Notes: generated by a model from the letters alone, not told the origin. 64,000 nt of DNA from Clostridiales bacterium 1_7_47FAA (GCA_000155435.1 DS990263.1:298300-362299), one strand, 5' to 3'; positions 1 through 8,196 are shown, counted from the stretch's first letter. A program made the numbers and translations.

Positions 1-115
1 CAAGCGGAAAGACGGGGACCGGTGCTATTCGCTGAGAAATCCTGAAGGACTTTCTCAGCTCAGAGCACCTTGGATTCTTGCTTTGATGCAGGAATCCACC
101 CCGTCTTTCCGCTTG
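1..115. repeat. structured inverted-repeat element, three-way-junction fold
   Basis: The ends form a perfect 17-bp inverted repeat (1-17 with 99-115). Between them lie a long stem-loop (GGTGCT 21-26 with AGCACC 64-69, enclosing CTGAGAAA 33-40 with TTTCTCAG 52-59) and a 10-bp stem-loop with loop TTTGAT (72-97). Together these would fold as a three-way junction. Bases 80-108 recur exactly at 21718-21746, where they form part of a terminator-like hairpin. The element may extend left of the window. It could be a mobile miniature element, an RNA, or the 3' end of a gene lying outside the window. Confidence 0.6.
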
Positions 116-390
116 CCAGAACCTAAGAAGCTGCTCCCTCCTCCACAATGCGCCCGCCCCGCAGCCGCCCTAAGGAATCCCCCCGTCCCCGCCCGCTCCC
201 CCTTAGCCCAAAACCCGCCCTGGCCCGCTTCGCGGACTGTGTATTCCAGCCATGACATGCGCCAAACGCAGAAGTGGAAATAAAATCTCCGGTGCCAGCT
301 GTTTCCAGAAGATATGGGATGGACTGGCGGGGGGATTTTTTTATTTTTCTAGTCGGATTCATGAGATGCAGGGATGGAGGAACGTAGCGG
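116..390. other. GC-rich intergenic stretch, no gene seen
   Basis: There is no reading frame with a ribosome site or recognisable protein. The stretch 167-180 (GCCCTAAGGAATCC) followed by CCCTTAG and a GCTTCGCGG motif resembles the interior of the MITE-like element at 17511-17708, so this may be a decayed relative. A poly-T run lies near 338-354. Confidence 0.4.
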
Positions 391-624
391 GTGAGCGGAA
401 GGGGGATGGGGGGGGGGTGGATGCATCTACAGGGACGTGTGGGTCTTAGGCTGAGGGAAGCGGTGCTAAGAGGCTGGCGCCTTTGTCTGAGCCCGATGAC
501 TGAATGGGTGGTAACACCTAAAGCGCGAGTTTGGCAGCCAGCCTCTTGTCCAGCGCCGGTTTCCTCAGCCTTAGAGCCACTAGTCCCGCAGCCGTATCCG
601 CACCCCCATCCCCCTTCCGCTCAC
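391..624. repeat. 234-nt imperfect foldback (long hairpin)
   Basis: The outer arms are a perfect 22-bp inverted repeat (391-412 with 603-624). Pairing resumes inward with TTAGGCTGAGG near 446-456 against CCTCAGCCTTA near 563-573, and AAGAGGCTGGC near 468-478 against GCCAGCCTCTT near 536-546. The fold therefore spans nearly the whole element. No protein is supported inside it. It could be a foldback mobile element or a structured RNA. No reverse transcriptase is visible, so a retron cannot be argued. Confidence 0.6.
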
Positions 625-670
625 GGACGGATGCACCTCACCCCACACCTCATAAATCCACGTTCCCATA

Positions 671-699
671 TTGCGAACCTCGGCAAGGAATGGTATAGT
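671..699 (+). promoter_or_regulatory. sigma-A promoter for the LysR gene
   Basis: TTGCGA (671-676), a 17-bp spacer and TATAGT (694-699) make a good vegetative promoter about 60 bp before the start codon of the regulator. Confidence 0.6.
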
Positions 700-757
700 T
701 TTAATATAAGCAAGTATAAGGACAAGTCAACAAGAACAAAGGAAAGGGAGGTCATGA

Positions 758-1666
758 ATGAATGTAAATCTGGAATATTACAGGGTGTTTTACTATGTGT
801 GCGTTCATGGGAGCCTGACTGCGGCTGCCAGGGAGCTGTGTATCTCCCAGCCGGCAGTCAGCCAGGCCGTGCGCCAGCTGGAAAAGGAAGCGGGAATCAA
901 GCTGTTCCTGCGGACATCCAAGGGCGTACAGCTTACCAAGGAGGGGGAACTGCTGTACCGCTATGTTAAAGTGGGGGTGGAGAGCCTTTTGGAAGGCGAG
1001 AAGATGGTGGAACGGGTCCTGGGCATGGATATGGGGGAGGTGCGGATTGGGGCCAGCGATATGACCCTTCAGTTTTTCCTGCTTCCTTACCTGGAACAGT
1101 TCCACAAGGAGTTTCCTAAAATCAAGGTCAATGTATCAAATGCGCCTACGCCGGAAACCATAAAGAGCCTGGAAGAGGGCAGGATTGATTTTGGCGTTGT
1201 CACCACTCCCTTTGAATGCAGGGGGACCATGAACCGGATTCCGGTCAAGGTCATACGCAATGTGTTCATTGCCGGCAACAGCTTTGAAAAGCTGAGGGAC
1301 AGGGAGCTGGATTATTCGGAGCTTTCAGGCCTGCCCTGCATTTTCCTGGAAAAGAATACCAGCACCAGGACATTCATGGATGATTTCCTGTTAAAACAGG
1401 GGATTGAACTGAAGCCGGAGTTTGAACTGGCTATCAGCGACATGATCGTACAGTTTGCCAAGCGCAATATGGGGGTGGGCTGCGTGATGGAGGGATTTGC
1501 CCAGGACGCGGTGGAAGCAGGGGATGTATTTGAAATGAAATTTAAAATGGAGATGCCTGCCCGGCATATTTGCGTGGTTACCGGGGAATCTAACCTTATA
1601 TCCATGCCTGGACGCAAGCTTCTGGAAATGATTACCGGCCAGAGGATTGATACGGATATGATATAA
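758..1666 (+). CDS. LysR-family transcriptional regulator
   Basis: This is a 302-residue LysR-type regulator. The N-terminal winged helix (about residues 3-60) contains the family pattern SLTAAARELCISQPAVSQAV followed by LEKEAGIKLFLR. Residues from about 90 form the periplasmic-binding-protein-like effector domain that senses a small molecule. The start ATG at 758 is set by GGGAGG six bases upstream; a nearer ATG at 754 opens another frame. LysR proteins usually control a divergent neighbour, but upstream there is only the structured repeat region, so the target and ligand cannot be named. It is followed by purA about 160 bp later, with no sign of co-regulation. Confidence 0.85.
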   Translation: MNVNLEYYRVFYYVCVHGSLTAAARELCISQPAVSQAVRQLEKEAGIKLFLRTSKGVQLTKEGELLYRYVKVGVESLLEGEKMVERVLGMDMGEVRIGASDMTLQFFLLPYLEQFHKEFPKIKVNVSNAPTPETIKSLEEGRIDFGVVTTPFECRGTMNRIPVKVIRNVFIAGNSFEKLRDRELDYSELSGLPCIFLEKNTSTRTFMDDFLLKQGIELKPEFELAISDMIVQFAKRNMGVGCVMEGFAQDAVEAGDVFEMKFKMEMPARHICVVTGESNLISMPGRKLLEMITGQRIDTDMI

Positions 1667-1824
1667 GTGCTCATTATGGGAAGCATAATAAAGAACGTCT
1701 TTACTTATGAAGGGTGTTGTAGTAAAGTAAGAACTGTCTTTTTTGAGTTTGTATCAGACTCAGAATAGGGCTTAAGGAAGATAATGAGCATGGACGGGAA
1801 GATACCCGAAGGAGGATTTATTGT

Positions 1825-3117
1825 ATGGTCAGAGCAATTGTAGGTGCTAACTGGGGCGATGAAGGCAAGGGCAAGATTACGGATATGCTTGCCAAGGAGT
1901 CTGACATTATTGTACGCTTTCAGGGCGGAAGTAATGCGGGACATACCATTATTAACGATTATGGCAAGTTTGCCCTTCATCTCCTTCCATCCGGCGTGTT
2001 TTATCAGCATACAACCAGCGTGATTGGCAATGGGGTGGCGCTTAATATCCCATATCTGATGGATGAGATACAGTCACTGGTGGACAGAGGGGTTCCAAAG
2101 CCCAGGGTCCTTGTTTCGGATAGGGCGCAGATCCTGATGCCTTATCATGTGCTGTTTGACACCTACGAGGAAGCGCGTCTGGCAGGCAAATCCTTTGGTT
2201 CCACCAAATCGGGTATTGCCCCGTTTTATTCTGATAAATATGCCAAAATCGGTTTCCAGGTCAGTGAGCTGTTCGACGAGGAGCTTCTGAAGGAGAAGGC
2301 ATACAGGGTGTGTGAGCAGAAAAATGTGCTGCTTGAGCATCTGTACCATAAACCGCTGTTAGATCCGGAGGAGCTGCTCAGTGAGCTGCACGGTTACCGC
2401 GACATGATTGAGCCATATGTATGTGATACATCCGCGTATCTCTATGAGGCCATTAAGGAGGGCAGGAAAATCCTTCTGGAAGGCCAGCTTGGTTCCCTTA
2501 AGGACCCGGATCATGGAATCTATCCCATGGTGACTTCCTCATCCACCCTGGCTGCATACGGCGCAATCGGCGCAGGGATACCGCCATATGAGATTAAGGA
2601 CATTACCACGGTTGTAAAGGCTTACTCCAGCGCTGTGGGCGCAGGCGCCTTTGTCAGCGAGATATTCGGGGATGAGGCGGAAGAGTTAAGGAACCGCGGA
2701 GGCGATGGGGGCGAATATGGCGCAACCACCGGACGCCCCAGACGTGTGGGCTGGTTCGACGCGGTGGCGACCAGATATGGCTGCCGTATCCAGGGAACCA
2801 CGGAGGTGGCATTTACCGTGCTTGATGTCCTGGGGTATCTGGATGAGATTCCTGTGTGCGTGGGTTATGAGATTGACGGCCAGGTGACAAAGGAATTCCC
2901 CACCACCGCACGGCTTGAGAAGGCTAAACCTGTGCTTACCAGGCTTCCGGGATGGAAATGCGACATCCGCGGGATTAAGGATTATGAGGAACTGCCTGAG
3001 AACTGCCGCAAATATATCGAGTTCGTGGAAAAGGAGATTGAGGCTCCCATTGCAATGGTCTCCAATGGACCGGGACGGGATGACATCATCATGCGCAAGC
3101 CGCTTCGGGAAGTATAG
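1825..3117 (+). CDS. purA: adenylosuccinate synthetase
   Basis: It joins IMP and aspartate using GTP to form adenylosuccinate, the first committed step of AMP synthesis in the cytoplasm. At 430 residues it is full length. Visible motifs are WGDEGKGK (10-17) with catalytic Asp12, QGGSNAGHT (33-41) with catalytic His40, the IMP-loop segment VTSSSTLAAYGA, and TTGRPRRVGWFDAVA near residue 300. AAGGAGG (1809-1815) precedes the ATG by nine bases. The gene stands alone, not in a purine operon. The 158 bp upstream hold short inverted repeats (CTTTACT/AGTAAAG) but no riboswitch that I recognise. The stop codon is followed directly by a decayed repeat (3118 onward). Confidence 0.97.
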   Translation: MVRAIVGANWGDEGKGKITDMLAKESDIIVRFQGGSNAGHTIINDYGKFALHLLPSGVFYQHTTSVIGNGVALNIPYLMDEIQSLVDRGVPKPRVLVSDRAQILMPYHVLFDTYEEARLAGKSFGSTKSGIAPFYSDKYAKIGFQVSELFDEELLKEKAYRVCEQKNVLLEHLYHKPLLDPEELLSELHGYRDMIEPYVCDTSAYLYEAIKEGRKILLEGQLGSLKDPDHGIYPMVTSSSTLAAYGAIGAGIPPYEIKDITTVVKAYSSAVGAGAFVSEIFGDEAEELRNRGGDGGEYGATTGRPRRVGWFDAVATRYGCRIQGTTEVAFTVLDVLGYLDEIPVCVGYEIDGQVTKEFPTTARLEKAKPVLTRLPGWKCDIRGIKDYEELPENCRKYIEFVEKEIEAPIAMVSNGPGRDDIIMRKPLREV

Positions 3118-3175
3118 TAGGGGTTTGAAAATGAATCCTGAAAAAGACAGATTACGCCCCACTTTGCGGCATATT
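3118..3175. repeat. decayed copy of the MITE-like element
   Basis: Immediately after the purA stop, TAGGGGTTTGAAAAT and, further on, ACGCCCCACTTTGCGG closely match the left end and interior of the element at 17511-17708. A possible right end, CAATTTTCAAA, occurs at 3302-3312, roughly the same distance away as in the intact copy. The sequence between does not obviously match, so this is a degenerate or chimeric copy at best. Confidence 0.45.
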
Positions 3176-3261
3176 TAGTATCTGCCTGTTTCAGTTCATT
3201 GGCCGACACTGTTTTATAAGTAGTTACCTTTTGAATGCCCTTTTTGTATCCAGGATACAAA

Positions 3262-3298
3262 ATGCCGGGAAAACTGTAGGACACAGCTTTCCCGGCAT
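3262..3298. terminator. bidirectional terminator between purA and the minus-strand gene
   Basis: ATGCCGGGAAA (3262-3272) pairs perfectly with TTTCCCGGCAT (3288-3298). On the minus strand it is followed by TTTTGTATCC, and on the plus strand by a weak T-rich run. A second palindrome lies just beside it at 3242-3262 (10-bp arms TTTTGTATCC/GGATACAAAA around one base). It serves convergent genes. Confidence 0.7.
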
Positions 3299-3327
3299 TT
3301 ACAATTTTCAAAGTCATCCCCATCAGC

Positions 3328-3648
3328 CTATGGCCTGGATGTTTTATCACAGCCTTTGGTCTTTCCAACCCCTTTATCCTCCGCTTTGTCATGGGCTGTC
3401 CGTGTACCGGCCATACCGGCTTTTTCCGCCTCCGCCTTCAGCGCTTCCATATCCACTGGTTCGGAAGGCTTTAAGACACGTGTCATCAGTCCCATGGCAA
3501 ACATGATGATGGGTATGAACACCATGGAGAAAATCACGGCCATCAGGTAATTCTTTGGGGCGCCTGTCACGGCCAGGATAATGGCCAGTACAAACAGCGC
3601 CACAAGAAGCAAGGCTCCGGTCAGGGCCAGGATCCGTTTTAATTTCAT
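3328..3648 (-). CDS. small two-helix membrane protein, unknown function
   Basis: This predicts a 106-residue protein that I do not recognise. Residues about 4-27 (ILALTGALLLVALFVLAIIL) and about 33-55 (YLMAVIFSMVFIPIIMFAMG) are two hydrophobic membrane segments. The rest is a charged, Lys/Glu-rich cytoplasmic tail. The start at 3648 is chosen because AAGGAG lies seven bases upstream; an earlier in-frame ATG at 3669 has no such site. It lies 31 bp downstream of the ABC-F gene on the same strand, so the two may be co-transcribed, and it ends at a strong hairpin. Nothing visible shows what it does. Confidence 0.65.
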   Translation of the reverse strand: MKLKRILALTGALLLVALFVLAIILAVTGAPKNYLMAVIFSMVFIPIIMFAMGLMTRVLKPSEPVDMEALKAEAEKAGMAGTRTAHDKAEDKGVGKTKGCDKTSRP

Positions 3649-3679
3649 GCATTTACTCCTTTCATCCACTCAGAAACCA

Positions 3680-5623
3680 TCAATCCTCAGCCAGTTCTTC
3701 CCATCGCTCATACAGTTCTTCCAGCTGCCGGGCAATTTCTTCCTTTTCCCTGTTCAGTTCCATCAGCCTGTCCACATCGGTGTAGACCTCTTCCAGGGAA
3801 AGCAGCCCGTCAATCTCACTGTCCCTGGTTTCCAGGGCATGGATGGAATCCTCTGTTTTCTTCAGTTCGTTCTGGCGCTTGCGTATGCGCGCCTGTTCTT
3901 CCTTCCGGGCCTTCCAGTCCAGCTTTATATCGCTGGCAGAAGAGGAGGCCAGATCCCTGTCCGGCGTTCCAGCAGGCGCCTGGCCCGCAGCATTCCTTGC
4001 TGCGAATGCTGCTTCCACGTCATCCTTCTTCTCAAGATAATAATCGTAGTTGCCGATATAATTAATCAGGGACTGGCTGGTCAGGTCCAGTATCCTGGTG
4101 GCGGTGCGGTTGATGAAATAACGGTCATGGGACACATAAAGCACGGTGCCCGTATAGCGGCAGAGGGCGCTTTCCAGTATCTCCTTGGACGTGATGTCCA
4201 GATGGTTGGTAGGCTCGTCCAGTAAAAGGAAGTTGGCGTCGGAGAGCATGAGCTTGGCCAGGGACACGCGTCCGCGTTCCCCGCCGCTTAAGTCCCGGAT
4301 CAGCTTGAACACATCATCGCCCGTGAACAGGAAGGAGGCCAGGGTATTGCGGATCTGGGTATTATTCATGTCAGGATAGGTATCCTGTATCTCCTCAAAC
4401 AATGTCTTGTCCATGTGCAGGACCTGGTGTTCCTGGTCGTAATAACCGATGTGCACCTTGGAACCCAGGCGGATTTCGCCGCTGTCAGCCTCCAGGAGGC
4501 CGTTGATGATTTTTAACAGGGTGGTCTTGCCGGTTCCGTTATTGCCTATGATAGCCACCCGTTCCCCGCGTTTGATATCAAAATCCACGTGGGAAAAAAG
4601 GGTCTGGGCGTCAAAGGATTTGCTTAATTCCCTGACCGTCAGCACATCATTGCCGCTGATTACATCCGGCTCCAGCCGTATATCCATGGAATCATCAATT
4701 TCCACCGGTTTATCCAGCCGCTCAATCTTATCCAGCATCTTTTCACGGCTCTCGGCACGCCGGATGGACTTTTCACGGTTAAAGGATTTAAGCTTGGTGA
4801 TGACTGCTTCCTGATGCTTGATTTCCTGCTGCTGGTTTAGATATGCCCTGATTTTGGCATCCCGGAGCATGGCTTTCTTGTCGCTGTAGGCGGAATAATT
4901 GCCTGAGAACATGGTCCCGATGCCGTTATCCAGCTCCACAATCTTGGAAACCACACGGTCCAGGAAATAACGGTCATGGGCAACGATGATCACGCTGCCT
5001 GAATAACCCTTCAAATAGGTTTCCAGCCAGGCAATGGACTCCATGTCCAGGTGGTTGGTCGGCTCGTCAAGCAGCAGTACGTCCGGCTTGGTGAGCAGGA
5101 GCTTGCCCAGGGAGACACGGGTTTTCTGGCCGCCGGAAAGGGTGTTGATGGGCTTGGTAAATTCGTCCTCGCTGAATCCAAGGCCTTTTAATACGCCCGT
5201 GACCTCGCTTTTATAAGCATAGCCATTGGCCAGTTCAAAGGCATGGTTTAAGCGGCTGTATTCCGCCAGCATGGCTTCCAGGGCATCGCCTGAGGCGGAA
5301 TGCATCTTAAGCTCCAGGCTGCGGATCCGCTCCTCCATCTGTATGACCGGGCGCTTTACCTCCAGAAGGGCTTCGTAAATCGTGCTTTCGCTGTCCAGGT
5401 CCTGGTGCTGCGCCAGATAACCTATGGTGGAGCCCTTGCTGAGGGCCACAACGCCCTCGTCTGCAGCCAGTTCGCCGATGATGATTTTCAGAAGGGTGGT
5501 CTTGCCTGCGCCGTTAATGCCCACGATGGCCGCCTTTTCGTGGTCTTCCAGGTGGAAGGAAACCTGCTTTAAGATATGTTTGTCACCGAAGGACTTGGTT
5601 ATATTGCTGCATGATAAAATCAT
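3680..5623 (-). CDS. ABC-F family ATPase (ribosome-associated, YdiF/Uup-like)
   Basis: The 647-residue protein carries two ABC ATPase domains in one chain and no membrane segments, as in the ABC-F family, which acts on the ribosome. Domain 1 has GINGAGKTT (35-43), LSGGQKTRVSLGKLLL and LLLDEPTNHLD. Domain 2 has GNNGTGKTT, LSGGERGRVSLAKLML and LLLDEPTNHLD. A charged interdomain linker and a C-terminal coiled coil of about 80 residues (from WKARKEEQARIRKRQ) fit the YdiF/Uup type. The start at 5623 has AAGGAG upstream; in-frame codons further upstream overlap the promoter. Housekeeping translation factor is more likely than drug resistance, but the structured leader leaves antibiotic induction open. 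Confidence 0.9.
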   Translation of the reverse strand: MILSCSNITKSFGDKHILKQVSFHLEDHEKAAIVGINGAGKTTLLKIIIGELAADEGVVALSKGSTIGYLAQHQDLDSESTIYEALLEVKRPVIQMEERIRSLELKMHSASGDALEAMLAEYSRLNHAFELANGYAYKSEVTGVLKGLGFSEDEFTKPINTLSGGQKTRVSLGKLLLTKPDVLLLDEPTNHLDMESIAWLETYLKGYSGSVIIVAHDRYFLDRVVSKIVELDNGIGTMFSGNYSAYSDKKAMLRDAKIRAYLNQQQEIKHQEAVITKLKSFNREKSIRRAESREKMLDKIERLDKPVEIDDSMDIRLEPDVISGNDVLTVRELSKSFDAQTLFSHVDFDIKRGERVAIIGNNGTGKTTLLKIINGLLEADSGEIRLGSKVHIGYYDQEHQVLHMDKTLFEEIQDTYPDMNNTQIRNTLASFLFTGDDVFKLIRDLSGGERGRVSLAKLMLSDANFLLLDEPTNHLDITSKEILESALCRYTGTVLYVSHDRYFINRTATRILDLTSQSLINYIGNYDYYLEKKDDVEAAFAARNAAGQAPAGTPDRDLASSSASDIKLDWKARKEEQARIRKRQNELKKTEDSIHALETRDSEIDGLLSLEEVYTDVDRLMELNREKEEIARQLEELYERWEELAED

Positions 5624-5767
5624 GGTTAAACTCCTTTGCATTGTACACCGGCGCCCTATCCGGGCGGGGAACCGGGGCGCTGTCTTTACGCGCTTATATG
5701 GGAAGGAAACCCGCATATACCGCCTGTTTTTCAAGGCTCCAGACCGCCGGGATTTCCACATTATACT
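5624..5767 (-). promoter_or_regulatory. structured 5' leader of the ABC-F gene
   Basis: From the promoter at 5774-5802 the untranslated leader is about 145 nt. On the minus strand it contains GGAAATCCCG pairing with CGGGTTTCC, and GCGCCC pairing with GGGCGC close to the ribosome site. Long structured leaders commonly control ABC-F genes by attenuation. That role here is inference only. Confidence 0.35.
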
Positions 5768-5773
5768 TTCACC

Positions 5774-5802
5774 AGTATAATATAATAGGAAAATTTTTTC
5801 AA
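5774..5802 (-). promoter_or_regulatory. promoter of the ABC-F gene
   Basis: Reading the minus strand, TTGAAA (5802-5797), a 17-bp spacer and TATACT (5779-5774) form a sigma-A promoter. It is divergent from and adjacent to the rex promoter. Confidence 0.65.
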
Positions 5803-5820
5803 GAACATACTGAAACGTGT

Positions 5821-5849
5821 TTGACATTTTTTTGACACTTGTTTATAAT
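5821..5849 (+). promoter_or_regulatory. consensus sigma-A promoter of rex
   Basis: TTGACA (5821-5826), 17 bp and TATAAT (5844-5849) match the vegetative consensus exactly. A second TTGACA occurs at 5832-5837. No clear Rex operator (TTGTTAA-type palindrome) is visible, so autoregulation is not supported by sight. Confidence 0.85.
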
Positions 5850-5897
5850 AGAACCATTAGGTATTTATAGAAACGCGTAAGGGGAAGGTGGAACACA

Positions 5898-6560
5898 ATG
5901 GAACGCAAAGAGATATCAAAGGCGGTAATTTCAAGATTGCCCCGCTATTACCGCTACCTGGGTGAACTGATTGAGGAGGGTGTGGAACGCATCTCTTCCA
6001 ATGAGCTCAGCGCCAGGATGAAAGTAACGGCATCACAGATCCGTCAGGACCTTAATAATTTCGGAGGATTCGGCCAGCAGGGATACGGTTATAACGTCAA
6101 GTACCTGTATGCCGAGATAGCAAAGATTTTAGGGATTGACCAGCAGCACAACCTGATCATCATCGGGGCTGGCAATCTGGGGCAGGCCATTGCAAACTAT
6201 ACGAATTTCGAAAGGCGTGGATTTGTCATCAAGGGCATGTTTGACATTAACCCCAAGCTGATTGGCCTGGTAATCCGCGGGATTGAGATCCGCTCCGTGG
6301 ATGATCTGGAGCACTACATCAAGGAGAATGAGATTCAGATAGCGGCCCTGACCATTCCAAAGACAAAGGCGCCTGAGATTGCAGACCGTCTTGTCCAGGC
6401 CGGTATCAAGGCAATCTGGAACTTTGCCCATACTGATCTGGTGGTTCCGGATGATGTGGTAGTGGAGAATGTCCATCTGTCTGAAAGTCTGATGCGCCTA
6501 TCATACAGGGTATGCAGCATGTACGACCAGAAGACGGAAGAGGGAAAAGCATCAAAGTAA
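5898..6560 (+). CDS. rex: redox-sensing transcriptional repressor Rex
   Basis: Rex binds DNA when NAD+ is abundant and releases it when NADH rises, controlling fermentation and anaerobic energy genes. The 220-residue protein has the N-terminal winged helix (about 1-80) with VISRLPRYYRYL and SSNELSARMKVTASQIRQDL, and the segment NFGGFGQQGYGY. A Rossmann NAD(H)-binding domain follows, with IIIGAGNLGQAIANY (about 88-102), and a C-terminal swapped helix. ATG at 5898 follows GGAAGG. It is followed by a terminator, then nnr, which repairs damaged NAD(P)H, so the pair sits together as a nicotinamide-cofactor locus. Confidence 0.97.
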   Translation: MERKEISKAVISRLPRYYRYLGELIEEGVERISSNELSARMKVTASQIRQDLNNFGGFGQQGYGYNVKYLYAEIAKILGIDQQHNLIIIGAGNLGQAIANYTNFERRGFVIKGMFDINPKLIGLVIRGIEIRSVDDLEHYIKENEIQIAALTIPKTKAPEIADRLVQAGIKAIWNFAHTDLVVPDDVVVENVHLSESLMRLSYRVCSMYDQKTEEGKASK

Positions 6561-6566
6561 GAATCA

Positions 6567-6604
6567 GCCGGCAAGCAAAGGAGCCATTCTTTATGCTTGC
6601 CGGC
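6567..6604 (+). terminator. rex terminator
   Basis: GCCGGCAAGCA (6567-6577) pairs with TGCTTGCCGGC (6594-6604), followed by CTTTGCTTTTT. It lies only about 20 bp before the next ribosome site, so some read-through into nnr is possible. Confidence 0.8.
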
Positions 6605-6632
6605 CTTTGCTTTTTACAGGAGGTAAATGCGG

Positions 6633-8174
6633 ATGAGAACACTGGTAACGGCAAAACAGATGAAGGCGGTGGACGCCCATACCATCCATACCATAGGCAT
6701 ACCGTCCATGGTCCTGATGGAACGGGCGGCACTTTGGGTGGCAGAAGAGGCAGAGGCCCTGGCCGGACAGAGGGATGCTGTCTGGGCGGTGTGCGGCACC
6801 GGCAACAACGGGGCGGACGGCGTGGCGGCGGCCAGGATGCTTTATCTGAAAGGATATCAGGCTTGTATTTACGTGGTGGGGAACCTGGAAAAGGGGACAG
6901 AGGAGTTTAAGGCCCAGGTATCCATTGCGCGCAGGATGGGCATGGAGGTCAGGTCCTGGACCGGGGCAGCGGATGGGGAGTGCAGCCTTCTCATTGACGC
7001 GGTATTCGGCGTGGGCTTAAGCCGTCCCATCGAGGGGGAGTACAGACAATGTATGGAAATGCTGTCAGGCAAGAGGATTCCCCATACCATCGCGGTGGAT
7101 GTTCCCTCGGGAATCCATGGGGACACGGGGGCTGTCATGGGCATTGCGCTGAAGGCGGATGTCACTGTCACCTTTGGCTGGGAGAAGACCGGAACAGCCC
7201 TTTATCCGGGCAGGGAATACGCGGGCAGGGTAAAGGTATGCGATATCGGATTCCCGGAAACAGCCCTTGGGGCCGTGGCGGAGGCAGAGGAAGGGTGTGG
7301 ATACGCCTTCACCTACGGGCCGGAGGATTTGGCTCTTATTCCAGGCCGGCCCGCCTATTCCAATAAGGGAACCTTTGGGAAGGTGCTGATTGCAGCAGGG
7401 TCGCGGAACATGTGCGGCGCCGCATACCTCAGCGCCCTGGCTGCCTACCGCACCGGCGCCGGGCTGGTTAAGCTCCTGACCGTGGAGGAAAACCGCCAGA
7501 TCCTTCAGGAACGCCTGCCGGAAGCCATCATCGTCACCTACACGGCGGACCAGCTGGTTTCGGGCAGGGAAGAGTTCAAGCGCATGATTGAGGAGCAGAT
7601 GAACTGGGCGGATGTGGTGGTGCTGGGGCCGGGACTTGGCAGCGAACCATATGTGGAATACCTGGTGGAGGATATACTGACCAGCGCCTTTGTGCCTGTG
7701 ATCATTGATGCGGACGGCCTCAATGCCATAGCCGGGCATCCGTATCTGACCACCTACTACACGGAAAACATCATAATCACCCCCCATCTTGGGGAGATGG
7801 CCAGGCTGACAGGGGAGGGCATCGATGCCATCAAGGAGAATCTGGCCGGGGCAGCGCTGGAATATGCGGGGCGGTACGGCATTACCTGCGTGCTTAAGGA
7901 TGCTGCCACGGTGGTGGCAGGCAAGGACGGGACGCTCTACATTAATTCCAGCGGCAACAGCGCCATGGCCAAGGCCGGTTCCGGCGATGTCCTTACGGGT
8001 ATCATCGCAGGCCTTGCGGCCATTGGCATGGAGGAAGAACAGGCCGCCCTGATGGGGGTCTACCTTCACGGCAGGGCAGGAGATGCGGCAGCCAGGCAGA
8101 CAGGGCAGCACAGCCTTCTGGCATCGGATCTGGCACATGCAATCGGGAGGGCTATGGAGCCCGCGATGGAATGA
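6633..8174 (+). CDS. nnr: bifunctional NAD(P)HX epimerase / ADP-dependent dehydratase
   Basis: It repairs hydrated NADH and NADPH: the N-terminal YjeF_N domain (about 1-210) interconverts R and S epimers, and the C-terminal ribokinase-like domain dehydrates S-NAD(P)HX. Visible motifs are CGTGNNGADGVAAAR and AVDVPSGIHGDTG in the first half, and GTFGKVLIAAGS, IDADGLNAI, ITPHLGEMARL and the signature AGSGDVLTGIIAGL in the second. Length (513 residues) fits the fused form. I prefer ATG 6633 because AGGAGG (6618-6623) is nine bases away; ATG 6627 is only three bases away. It is 22 bp ahead of alr. Confidence 0.95.
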   Translation: MRTLVTAKQMKAVDAHTIHTIGIPSMVLMERAALWVAEEAEALAGQRDAVWAVCGTGNNGADGVAAARMLYLKGYQACIYVVGNLEKGTEEFKAQVSIARRMGMEVRSWTGAADGECSLLIDAVFGVGLSRPIEGEYRQCMEMLSGKRIPHTIAVDVPSGIHGDTGAVMGIALKADVTVTFGWEKTGTALYPGREYAGRVKVCDIGFPETALGAVAEAEEGCGYAFTYGPEDLALIPGRPAYSNKGTFGKVLIAAGSRNMCGAAYLSALAAYRTGAGLVKLLTVEENRQILQERLPEAIIVTYTADQLVSGREEFKRMIEEQMNWADVVVLGPGLGSEPYVEYLVEDILTSAFVPVIIDADGLNAIAGHPYLTTYYTENIIITPHLGEMARLTGEGIDAIKENLAGAALEYAGRYGITCVLKDAATVVAGKDGTLYINSSGNSAMAKAGSGDVLTGIIAGLAAIGMEEEQAALMGVYLHGRAGDAAARQTGQHSLLASDLAHAIGRAMEPAME

Positions 8175-8196
8175 GACAAAACAGGAGGCAGATAAA

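Noticed and set aside
1-115. tRNA or selenocysteine tRNA gene
   Set aside because: The outer stem is too long, the T-arm consensus is absent, and there is no 7-base anticodon loop.
391-624. Retron-type msd hairpin
   Set aside because: No reverse transcriptase or msr-like region is present within the window; only the left flank is unseen.
391-969. 192-residue open frame across the foldback and into the LysR gene
   Set aside because: It overlaps the regulator in another frame, runs through the inverted repeat, has Pro/His-rich nonsense composition and no ribosome site.
3680-5623. ABC-F gene as an antibiotic-resistance determinant
   Set aside because: Domain layout with the C-terminal coiled coil fits the housekeeping YdiF/Uup group; no mobile context is seen.
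5624-5827. 68-residue N-terminal extension of the ABC-F protein
   Set aside because: It would cover the promoter and leader; the family starts at MILSCSNITKSF, which has AAGGAG upstream.
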